DNA of 49,714 nucleotides, from the NCBI GenBank assembly GCA_001898545.1, contig MKUB01000163.1:1-49714 (forward strand). Direction: 5' to 3'. The notes beneath the pieces are model-generated. The model searched no databases. It had not been told where the DNA came from and saw nothing but the letters and a program-made list of their open reading frames with translations. The DNA is from Sphingomonadales bacterium 63-6 (lineage in GTDB: Bacteria; Pseudomonadota; Alphaproteobacteria; Sphingomonadales; Sphingomonadaceae). Below, one piece after another: positions 43,243-49,714 of this stretch. Numbering within the stretch: the first letter of the stretch is position 1; the number at the start of each line of letters is the position of its first letter. Both the position numbers and the translations under genes were made by a program.

Positions 43243-44031
43243 ATGGATCTGGGTATCAGGGGACGCAAGGCCATCGTGAATGGCGGCAGCGCGGGCATGG
43301 GGCGCAGCGCCGTGCTTGCCCTGGCGCGGGAAGGGGTGGAAGTCTACGTCTCCGCACGCGGTGAGGAACGGCTCGTAAAAGCCTGTGCAGAGATTGCAGC
43401 GGAAACCGGCGCCAAGGTGATCCCCATCTGTGCCGATCACAGTAGCGCCGAGGGGCGCGAGCGCATTCTTGCCGCATGTCCCGATCCAGATATTCTGGTG
43501 GGAACTTGCGCACCGCCTGCCTTCACGCCCGATTACCGGGCTATCACGGACGAGCAATGGCGGCAGGCGATCGATATTTCTCTGCTGTCGCCGGTGGAAT
43601 TCATGCGCCGCGTGCTGGACGGCATGGTGGAACGCAAATGGGGCCGCATCGTCAATATCGCGACGGTTGCCGCCAAATATCCGGGCGAAATCCGGGTCCT
43701 TTCCGGCAGCACCCGGGCCGCTCTGGCGAATTACACTGTTGCCGTGTCCAAGGTTGTGGCCAAGCATAATGTCATGATCAACAACCTCCTGCCTGGCATG
43801 CATCACAGCGCCACGGTGGAAGACCAGTTCAACGAGCGTGCCCGGGCCAAGGGCACTACCTACGAACAGGAAGTTGCCGAGTTTTCGCACGAGTGGCGCA
43901 TTGCCGCTGGACGCTTCGGCGATTGCGACGATGTGGGCGCTTTCGTCGCGATGTTCTGCAGCGAATTTGCGAATTACATCACGGGGCAGAGCCTTGTGAT
44001 CGATGGCGGGGCGACCACTTCCACCTTCTGA
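43243..44031 (+). CDS. Divergent SDR-fold protein lacking the catalytic Tyr/Lys
   Basis: A 262-residue protein; ATG 43243 has AGAGGA 6 bases before it. The glycine motif is NGGSAGMG (13-20), not TGxxxGIG, and the usual NNAG is replaced by VGTCAPP. At the Ser-Tyr-Lys positions it reads NIATVAA (no Ser), then LSGSTRAAL, with Ser154 in place of Tyr and Arg158 in place of Lys. The C-terminal YITGQSLVIDGGATTS is normal for SDRs. It therefore may use other chemistry or act as a binding protein. It lies 92 bp after the transporter gene, probably in the same unit. Confidence 0.85.
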   Translation: MDLGIRGRKAIVNGGSAGMGRSAVLALAREGVEVYVSARGEERLVKACAEIAAETGAKVIPICADHSSAEGRERILAACPDPDILVGTCAPPAFTPDYRAITDEQWRQAIDISLLSPVEFMRRVLDGMVERKWGRIVNIATVAAKYPGEIRVLSGSTRAALANYTVAVSKVVAKHNVMINNLLPGMHHSATVEDQFNERARAKGTTYEQEVAEFSHEWRIAAGRFGDCDDVGAFVAMFCSEFANYITGQSLVIDGGATTSTF

Positions 44032-44038
44032 ACCGGGC

Positions 44039-44566
44039 TCAGCTGCCACTGCCGGGATAGAGGGCCCCGGCCAGTGGCGGCGGCATGGGGCGGGCGACGC
44101 GTTCGCCCGTCTGCCCGGCGAATTCCTGGAGGATCGGGCCTGACCAGTCGCGAATGACACGTTCGGCGAGGGCCCATTTCCCCTCTTCCTGGCGGAACAG
44201 GTCTTCATAATATCCCATCACATGGAGCAGATGCGGCCCGTCTCCCTGTCGTAATGCCACGGCGGCGTAGGAGCGCGCCCGTGCCCCTTCTGCGCATGGG
44301 GTGATGAGGGTGTTCGTTACGTGATGCTGCCGCCCGGCTGAGGTCGGCATATCGCGAAAGAAAGTGGCGAAATGGCGCAAGGCCTCGTGCCCTTGCCAGC
44401 GGAGCGGTTCTTCGAATGCGTCCCACAGCAATATTCCATCGCTGCAGAAACAGCTGACAAAGCCGGCAACGTCGCCCGTGTCGAGCGACCAGGCGTAGAG
44501 GGAAATGACGTCGCGTATGGCCAACTGGTCGGCAGTGGAGAGTTCGCCGGGCATGGTTCTATTCAA
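44039..44566 (-). CDS. SnoaL-like (NTF2-fold) protein, 175 aa
   Basis: A second NTF2-fold protein of the SnoaL_4 type, as often found among aromatic or steroid degradation genes. Conserved pattern: DQLAIRDVISLYAWSLDTGD, FVSCFCSDGILLWD, GHEALRHFATFF, then HHVTNTLI and YYEDLFRQEEGKWALAER. The C-terminal tail (about 148-175) is Pro/Gly-rich. It is convergent with the upstream SDR-fold gene (7 bp between stops) and divergent from the GMC oxidoreductase gene. The start could be the fifth codon (ATG 44554). Confidence 0.84.
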   Translation of the reverse strand: MNRTMPGELSTADQLAIRDVISLYAWSLDTGDVAGFVSCFCSDGILLWDAFEEPLRWQGHEALRHFATFFRDMPTSAGRQHHVTNTLITPCAEGARARSYAAVALRQGDGPHLLHVMGYYEDLFRQEEGKWALAERVIRDWSGPILQEFAGQTGERVARPMPPPLAGALYPGSGS

Positions 44567-44680
44567 GGAAATTCTCTCCTTACGTCATCGCCCTGTTGGG
44601 CGTTCTGGCATCGCACCCCTTCCTGATCCGAGGAAAGATGCGCTAGGCAACGGGCAAACAGTAACCGAGAGGCATGTCGG

Positions 44681-46270
44681 GTGAAAGTGTACGACTACAT
44701 CATCGTTGGTGCGGGTAGCGCAGGTTGTGTCCTTGCCAATCGGTTGAGCGCCGATCCGTCCGTTCGGGTGGCCTTGATCGAGGCGGGCGGGGAATGCCGC
44801 CATCCGCTGATCGACATGCCGCTGACCTGGATGCAGGCCGCAGCCAATCCGCGCTTCATCTGGGGTTACGAGGCGCAGCCCGATCCCAATCTGGATGGAC
44901 GCACGCAGCCGATCCCGCGCGGCAAGGTGCTGGGCGGCTGCTCTTCCATCAATGGGACGATGTATATTCGCGGCACAGCGGCGGATTACGATGCCTGGCG
45001 CGATGCCGGCCATGCAGGCTGGGGCTATGACGATGTGCTGCCCTATTTCAAACGCTCGGAAACCAACTGGCGTGGCGAGAACGCCGTCCACGGCGGTAGC
45101 GGTGAAATGCATGTCACGCCGATGGCGCCGGACCCGCAGCTGTTCCCGGCCTTTCTGGAAACCGCGCAGGCATTGGGGCACGAGGCTTGTCCGGACTTCA
45201 CCGTGCCGCAGCCAGAAGGCTTCGGTATGCCCGATTGCACCATCCGCGAAGGCCGCCGGGCCAGCACCGTGCGTGCCTTCATCGATCCAGTGAAGAAGCG
45301 CCCCAATCTCGACGTGATCGCCAATAGCAGCGCCTTGCGCGTGGTGCTGGACGGCAATCGCGCCAGCGGGGTGGAAATATCCAACGGCGGCACAAGGCGG
45401 GTTTTGGAGTGCCGGGGCGAGGTCATCCTGTCAGCTGGGGCGCTGAACAGCCCGCATCTGTTGATGCATTCCGGCATCGGCCCGGCGGCGGCCCTGAAGG
45501 CGGCGGGGATCGATCCGTTGATCGATTTGCCAGAGGTGGGGCAGAATCTGCAGGACCATCCCATCGCCATGGGCATCTGGAAATCGGCTGTGCCCATTGG
45601 CTTCAACCGTGACATCAGGCTCGATCAGGTAGCGCTGAATTTCATCCGTTGGAAACTGACCGGGCAGGGGCCAATGAGCCAGAGCCCCATGTCGATCCAG
45701 GGCTTCCTGCGCTCGGGCGAGGATCAGGAGCGGCCCGATCTCCAGTTCCAGATCGTCCATAGCGGCTATGACGCGCAGGTGTGGTTCCCCCTATGGCGCA
45801 AACAGCCGACGGGAATGTTCTCTTGCGGTGCGATCCTGCTTGATCCTGAAAGCCGTGGCGAAGTAACGCTCGCCTCGCCCAATCCGCTCGATCTGCCGAA
45901 GGTGCAGTTCAATTTCATGAGCACGGAAGGGGACCGGCAGCGGCTGCGCAAGGGCTTCCGCTTCATCCGCCAGTTCTTCGCCACGGCTCCTGCCAGCGAG
46001 ATTGCTCAGGTCGAACTGGCGCCGGGGGCGCAGGCGCAAAGTGATGAGGAAATCGACGCATGGCTGCGTGCCTCGCTCATCAGTGCCGGCCATCCGACCA
46101 GCACTTGCGCAATGGGTAGCGTGGTAGACAGCGAGTTGCGGGTGATCGGAGCCCGCAATCTTCGCGTGGCCGACGCTTCCGTGATGCCGGATGTCATTCG
46201 CGGCAACACCCATGCGCCAACGGTGATGATCGCCGAAAAAGCGGCGGACCTGATCGCTCAGGTCCGCTGA
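44681..46270 (+). CDS. GMC family FAD-dependent oxidoreductase (choline-dehydrogenase-like)
   Basis: A 529-residue flavoprotein with a GTG start (GAGAGG upstream; an ATG at 44674 is out of frame). The FAD dinucleotide motif is IIVGAGSAGCVLANRL (7-22), GMC signature 1 is GKVLGGCSSINGTMYIRG (81-98), signature 2 is GALNSPHLLMHSGIG, and the active-site pair is His471 (GHPTSTCAMG) and His511 (GNTHAPTVM). GMC enzymes oxidise primary or secondary alcohols, including polyethers and terpenoid or aromatic alcohols. It overlaps the convergent MFS gene by 13 bp at its 3' end. No cluster box was found upstream. Confidence 0.92.
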   Translation: MKVYDYIIVGAGSAGCVLANRLSADPSVRVALIEAGGECRHPLIDMPLTWMQAAANPRFIWGYEAQPDPNLDGRTQPIPRGKVLGGCSSINGTMYIRGTAADYDAWRDAGHAGWGYDDVLPYFKRSETNWRGENAVHGGSGEMHVTPMAPDPQLFPAFLETAQALGHEACPDFTVPQPEGFGMPDCTIREGRRASTVRAFIDPVKKRPNLDVIANSSALRVVLDGNRASGVEISNGGTRRVLECRGEVILSAGALNSPHLLMHSGIGPAAALKAAGIDPLIDLPEVGQNLQDHPIAMGIWKSAVPIGFNRDIRLDQVALNFIRWKLTGQGPMSQSPMSIQGFLRSGEDQERPDLQFQIVHSGYDAQVWFPLWRKQPTGMFSCGAILLDPESRGEVTLASPNPLDLPKVQFNFMSTEGDRQRLRKGFRFIRQFFATAPASEIAQVELAPGAQAQSDEEIDAWLRASLISAGHPTSTCAMGSVVDSELRVIGARNLRVADASVMPDVIRGNTHAPTVMIAEKAADLIAQVR

Positions 46271-47571
46271 GCTATTCCGGTTCTTCCGGCCCTGTCAAAA
46301 CTCAGGAGCAGCGGAGCGATCACCAGCAGCGCGGCCAACACGCCTATGGCGACCGAGAAACTACCAGTGCTGCCCACCAGGAAGCCGGTGAGCCATGGCC
46401 CGATGATCCCGCCAGCTGTGCCGAACATGCTGATCAGCGCGATCACCCCCACCGGCACCGATCCGCCGCCAAGGCGGACGGCGCTGGGGATGGCCCAGAA
46501 CACGCCCTGAGCGGCACCTAGGCCCAGCCCGGCGACGAACAGCAGGGCAAGCACTGGCCAGCCCGGTTCCAGCCCGGCTGCGGCCAGCATGGCGATGCCT
46601 GCCGCTGCGCTGGGAATACCGACATGGCGCAGCCGTTCTCCGGCACGGTCAGACAGCCTGCCATTCACCGCCAGGCCGATGGCGATACCTAGCATGGGCA
46701 GGGCGCTGAGCGTCCCGATCATCAGCTCGCTTCCGCCAAGATCGAGCTGGCGGACCAACTGCGGCAGCCAGAAAGCCAGCGCATAGGCGCCGGTCATGAT
46801 GAGCAGCCAACCGATGGAACAGCGCCAGAGCCAAGGATCGCGGGCGATCTGCAGGAAAGATGGCGCGGGTCCTCGGGCATCTCCAGCTGAGGGGGCCATT
46901 TCCCGCTCCAGCCAATCCCGTTCCGCAGCCGTAAGCCAGCGGGCCCGATCCGGCCGGTCGACGAAATAGAACGCTGCGGCAATTGCCAGCACCACATTGG
47001 GAATGGCGATAGCCAGGAACATGTACCGCCATGCTTCCATGCCCAGCGGATTGGCAATGCCGAGCAGCCAGCCACAGAGCGGTCCGCCCAGCACCATGGA
47101 GAGGGGAACCGCCACCAGCGCGCCCGACAGCGCGCGGGCGCGGATGGAAGGGGGTGTCCATTGGGAGATGAGCCAGGTCATCCCGGGGGCGAAACCGGCT
47201 TCAGCCATGCCAAGCAGGAAGCGCGCGACATAGAATTCCGTCGCGCTTTGCACATGCGCCATCCAGAAGCCGGAGCAGGCCCACAACAGCATGGAGCAAA
47301 ATAGCCAGGGTTTGATCCCGATGCGCTTCAACAGCTGAACATGGGGGTATTGAAACAGCAGATAAGCGATGAAAAACATGCTCACACCCTGACCGAACTG
47401 GTCGGGCGAGAGGCCCAGATCGGCCGACATGGCGCTGCCGGCATAGCTGACATTCACCCGGTCAATCGAATTGACGAATGTGAGTACCGCGATCGGCAGC
47501 ACCAGCCAAAGCGCAATCTTGCGGCCAACGCGCTGCCTTATGGACGTATCCACGTCCGTATTTTCCTGCAT
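46258..47571 (-). CDS. MFS transporter, anion:cation symporter (ACS) type
   Basis: A 437-residue inner-membrane transporter with about 12 hydrophobic segments. ACS features are LTFVNSIDRVNVSYAG in the first helix, AYLLFQYPHVQLLKRIGIKP, and the RFLLGMAEAGFAPGM motif in helix 4. This group moves organic anions such as phthalates, tartrate, galactonate and other sugar acids. Its last codons overlap the GMC gene on the other strand. It is the second MFS gene of the region and may import or export a carboxylated intermediate. Confidence 0.91.
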   Translation of the reverse strand: MQENTDVDTSIRQRVGRKIALWLVLPIAVLTFVNSIDRVNVSYAGSAMSADLGLSPDQFGQGVSMFFIAYLLFQYPHVQLLKRIGIKPWLFCSMLLWACSGFWMAHVQSATEFYVARFLLGMAEAGFAPGMTWLISQWTPPSIRARALSGALVAVPLSMVLGGPLCGWLLGIANPLGMEAWRYMFLAIAIPNVVLAIAAAFYFVDRPDRARWLTAAERDWLEREMAPSAGDARGPAPSFLQIARDPWLWRCSIGWLLIMTGAYALAFWLPQLVRQLDLGGSELMIGTLSALPMLGIAIGLAVNGRLSDRAGERLRHVGIPSAAAGIAMLAAAGLEPGWPVLALLFVAGLGLGAAQGVFWAIPSAVRLGGGSVPVGVIALISMFGTAGGIIGPWLTGFLVGSTGSFSVAIGVLAALLVIAPLLLSFDRAGRTGIAQRT

Positions 47572-47786
47572 CCTCTAACTCCCCCTATATTTGCAGCGGG
47601 GATCGGCCAGCTTTTCGAGTTAGGCAACCCGAAATCGGGCGTCATTCAGTTGGCGCCCGCCGTCTGGTGTGTCGTTGTCACTCAAAGCCGACTATGTCAT
47701 CGATCCATTCTGCCAAAACGGGCGTCGAGAACGGGGCTGGGCATGCACCTGCCGATACCGTGCCGGATAGATTGGGGAGAGTGGTA

Positions 47787-48308
47787 ATGCAGAAAAACCT
47801 GTCGCGCGTGGCCATGTGGGGCGCCCTGTTTCTGGCGTTGGGCTCAGCTGGGGCCTCTCCAGCGCGGAGCGCCGAAGGGCGAGAGACATCACTGGAACAA
47901 GATCGGCTGGCAATCGAGAATGTGGCGCAGGACTATGTGCGCGCGCTCGATGGGGCGGACCTCGCTGCATATCTCGCCACTCTGACCGACGACGCAAAGT
48001 TCCTGTCCAAGGAAGGGAACTATTTCGGCAAGCAGGCCATTGCGGATTACGTGCGCCCCGTCTTGGAATCCCGGCTTGCCCAGATGCGCGATGGCACCCA
48101 GGCCAATAAAGGCACGCATCACGTAGTGACCAATGTCGCCATCAGTTTCCAGGGCGAGGATCAGGCAATTATGCGATCCTACTGGATGTTCGCGGTTGCG
48201 CGGAAAACGGGAGGCATCGAGCTGTCACTGATGGGTTCGGCGGAAGACCATTTCGTTAAACGAAATGGCAGGTGGCTGATCAGCGAGCGCCATGTCGAAA
48301 CGCTTTAA
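47787..48308 (+). CDS. Secreted SnoaL-like (NTF2-fold) protein
   Basis: A 173-residue protein. ATG 47787 follows GGGGAGAG with good spacing and opens a signal peptide (RVAMWGALFLALGSAGASPA); the longer frame upstream is unlikely. The mature part is an NTF2-fold domain (RLAIENVAQDYVRALDGADL, YLATLTDDAKFLSKEGNYFG, HHVVTNVAISFQGEDQA, FVKRNGRWLISERHVE). It is the third such protein in the region and the only exported one. The 215-bp upstream spacer has a 7-bp inverted repeat CTAACTC/GAGTTAG (47575-47623), of unknown meaning. Confidence 0.82.
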   Translation: MQKNLSRVAMWGALFLALGSAGASPARSAEGRETSLEQDRLAIENVAQDYVRALDGADLAAYLATLTDDAKFLSKEGNYFGKQAIADYVRPVLESRLAQMRDGTQANKGTHHVVTNVAISFQGEDQAIMRSYWMFAVARKTGGIELSLMGSAEDHFVKRNGRWLISERHVETL

Positions 48309-48395
48309 CCTCAAGATGGTCGCCGTCTTCCGGGGTTGAACCCAGGCATGGGCGAGGGGCGATGAATTACACGCCCACTTCGGCCCAGGCGAGGC

Positions 48396-48418
48396 GCGGG
48401 CAGGTAAGTCCTGCCCGC
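48396..48418 (-). terminator. Hairpin downstream of the helicase gene
   Basis: GCGGGCAGG (48396-48404) and CCTGCCCGC (48410-48418) form a perfect 9-bp stem with a 5-base loop, 8 bp beyond the helicase stop. No T-run follows on the minus strand. Confidence 0.5.
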
Positions 48419-48425
48419 AGCTCCT

Positions 48426-49714
48426 TCAGCGGTCTTTCTTGCCGGCATGGAAAGGCTTTTTCTTGCCTTTCCAAGGGGCGGGCTTGCCGCCTTCGCGATC
48501 CTGCCGGGGGCCGTTGCCCTTATGGGGGTGGCGGGGGCGAACATAGGCTCCGGCGCTTCCGGCAGCGTTATCGCGGCCATGCTCACGATTGCGGCGGGCC
48601 GCTTCGCGCGGGGCTTCGTTCGACTGCTCGATAAGCACGCCTTCCTCATCGCCTTCACCGCCTGCCGTGCGTTTCAGCGCGGCGTTGAACTTGGCGGCGA
48701 CGGCGAGGGGCACCTGGAAGTGCGTCTCGTTGGGGGCGATGCGGATTGCACCGATTTCGTTGCGGGTAATGTGCCCGCGCCGGCATAGCAGCGGGAGAAT
48801 CCAGCGCGGGTCGGCATTATGGCGGCGGCCCACGTTCATGCGGAACCACACGGCATCTTCGAAACCGGGACGGTGCCGCTCCTTCTGGGCGGCGCGCCGT
48901 GCTTCAGGGGTGTTCTCCATCAGCTCTTCGGGTTCGGGCAGGGAGGCGCGATGGGCGCGTACCAGCATGGCGGCGATGTCTGCCGGGCTGCGTTCAGCCA
49001 GAAGCGCTTCGGCCAGTTCGCGATCGGTCTCATCCACTTCGACCGGAGCGAGCAGGGCTGAAAGCAGGCGCGTGCGATCCTGCGCGCGGATGTCATCCGG
49101 GCTGGGCGCGTCGATCCACTCGGCATTGATGCGCGCATGTTGCAGCATGGATTCCACCCGGCGGCGGCGCGGGAAGGGCACGATCAGCACCGCAGTGCCT
49201 TTCTTGCCTGCGCGGCCGGTCCGACCGGAGCGGTGCTGCAGCGTTTCCGCATCGCGCGGAATCTCGACATGGACCACAAGGCTGAGCGAGGGCAGATCGA
49301 TCCCGCGCGCGGCAACGTCGGTCGCCACGCAGACCCTTGCCCGCCGGTCACGCAGAGCTTGCAGCGCCTGGTTGCGTTCCGATTGCGAATGTTCGCCCGA
49401 CAGGGCGACTACGGCAAAGCCGCGTTCCTGCAGAGTGGCGTGCAGGTGGCGCACATTGTCACGCGTGGCGCAGAACAGGATCGCCGTTTCCGCCTCGTGG
49501 AAACGCAGCAAATTGACCACTGCGTTTTCGATCTCGGACGGGGAAACGGTGACGGCCTGATAGGCGATGTCACCATGGCCGCGCTCATTGCCGACGGTAG
49601 AAATGCGCAGCGCGCCGTTCTGATAACGACGGGCCATGGCCTCAATCGGGCGAGGCATGGTGGCGGAAAACAGCAGGGTGCGGCGGGTTTCCGGCGTAGC
49701 ATCCAGAATTTCTT
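48426..49714 (-). CDS. DEAD-box RNA helicase, DeaD/CsdA-like, 5' end cut by window edge
   Basis: The frame is open to the right edge of the window, so the N-terminal helicase core (Q motif, Walker A, DEAD) lies outside. Visible are motif III (FSATMPRPIE), the second RecA-like domain with VCVATDVAARGID (motif V) and HRSGRTGRAGKKG (motif VI). The C-terminal region has a DbpA/CsdA-type RNA-binding domain (WFRMNVGRRHNADPRWILPL, LLCRRGHITRNEIGAIRI) and a basic Arg/Lys/Gly-rich tail ending KPFHAGKKDR. This layout matches DeaD/CsdA-type enzymes, which remodel RNA in ribosome assembly and cold adaptation. It looks like a core gene and may mark the end of the accessory cluster. Confidence 0.92.
   Translation of the reverse strand, partial: EILDATPETRRTLLFSATMPRPIEAMARRYQNGALRISTVGNERGHGDIAYQAVTVSPSEIENAVVNLLRFHEAETAILFCATRDNVRHLHATLQERGFAVVALSGEHSQSERNQALQALRDRRARVCVATDVAARGIDLPSLSLVVHVEIPRDAETLQHRSGRTGRAGKKGTAVLIVPFPRRRRVESMLQHARINAEWIDAPSPDDIRAQDRTRLLSALLAPVEVDETDRELAEALLAERSPADIAAMLVRAHRASLPEPEELMENTPEARRAAQKERHRPGFEDAVWFRMNVGRRHNADPRWILPLLCRRGHITRNEIGAIRIAPNETHFQVPLAVAAKFNAALKRTAGGEGDEEGVLIEQSNEAPREAARRNREHGRDNAAGSAGAYVRPRHPHKGNGPRQDREGGKPAPWKGKKKPFHAGKKDR

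Overview
The window is GC-rich, densely coded and carries no rRNA, tRNA, CRISPR array or insertion sequence that I can recognise. Four TonB-dependent receptors (TBDRs), an UrcA-family protein, TPR-sulfotransferases with aspartyl-hydroxylase-like partners, and blocks of SDRs and beta-lactamase-fold esterases together suggest an alphaproteobacterium of the Sphingomonadales (Novosphingobium/Sphingobium type). This assignment is inferred from gene content, not from a marker gene.

Layout. (1) 1-3832, minus strand: an operon of lipoprotein binding protein, permease, ATPase, a NikR-like ribbon-helix-helix regulator and a DUF1989 gene cut by the window edge. This is the arrangement seen next to urea/guanidine carboxylase genes. 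(2) 4042-11030, plus strand: two tandem metallo-beta-lactamase-fold proteins (the first without its HxHxDH motif), a secreted beta-propeller protein, a sterol-desaturase-family membrane enzyme and a TBDR. (3) 11113-22091, minus strand: a TBDR, a terminator, then an overlapping operon of sulfotransferase, hydroxylase, TPR-sulfotransferase and hydroxylase, followed by small secreted proteins and a second TPR-sulfotransferase; a PI-PLC-like protein lies upstream of the TBDR. (4) 22224-28710: a Tat-exported phospholipase C, an Old Yellow Enzyme, a MarR regulator and a TBDR. (5) 28788-48308: an accessory, apparently catabolic cluster with two esterase-like serine hydrolases, five SDRs, three SnoaL-like proteins, an ABM protein, a TBDR, a GMC oxidoreductase, two MFS transporters and one large MalT/LuxR-type regulator. 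(6) 48426 to the right edge: a DEAD-box RNA helicase, truncated by the window.

The most interesting content is regulatory. Four 26-bp dyads (TAWTAY-like, N14, GTAATA) lie before or near the transporter operon, the NikR-like gene, the desaturase gene and a TPR-sulfotransferase gene. They look like operators of the NikR-like protein, which has lost three of the four nickel ligands. Six inverted repeats ACCTATC-N6-GATAGGT (one with N16) sit only in the promoter regions of the 29-42 kb cluster; their 20-bp length and ACCT/AGGT ends resemble a lux box, so the LuxR-type regulator in the middle of the cluster is the natural candidate to bind them. A third motif, TGGTCCAGACCA, marks the TBDR at 20.8 kb and the divergent phospholipase pair at 22.1 kb, and a perfect 15-bp palindrome marks the MarR/TBDR pair at 26.2 kb.

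Working picture (inference): several separately regulated scavenging modules, each pairing an outer-membrane receptor with enzymes for nitrogen compounds, phospholipids or a hydrophobic ester/alcohol substrate. The sulfotransferase/hydroxylase operon has no obvious known substrate and is the best candidate for an undescribed modification system.
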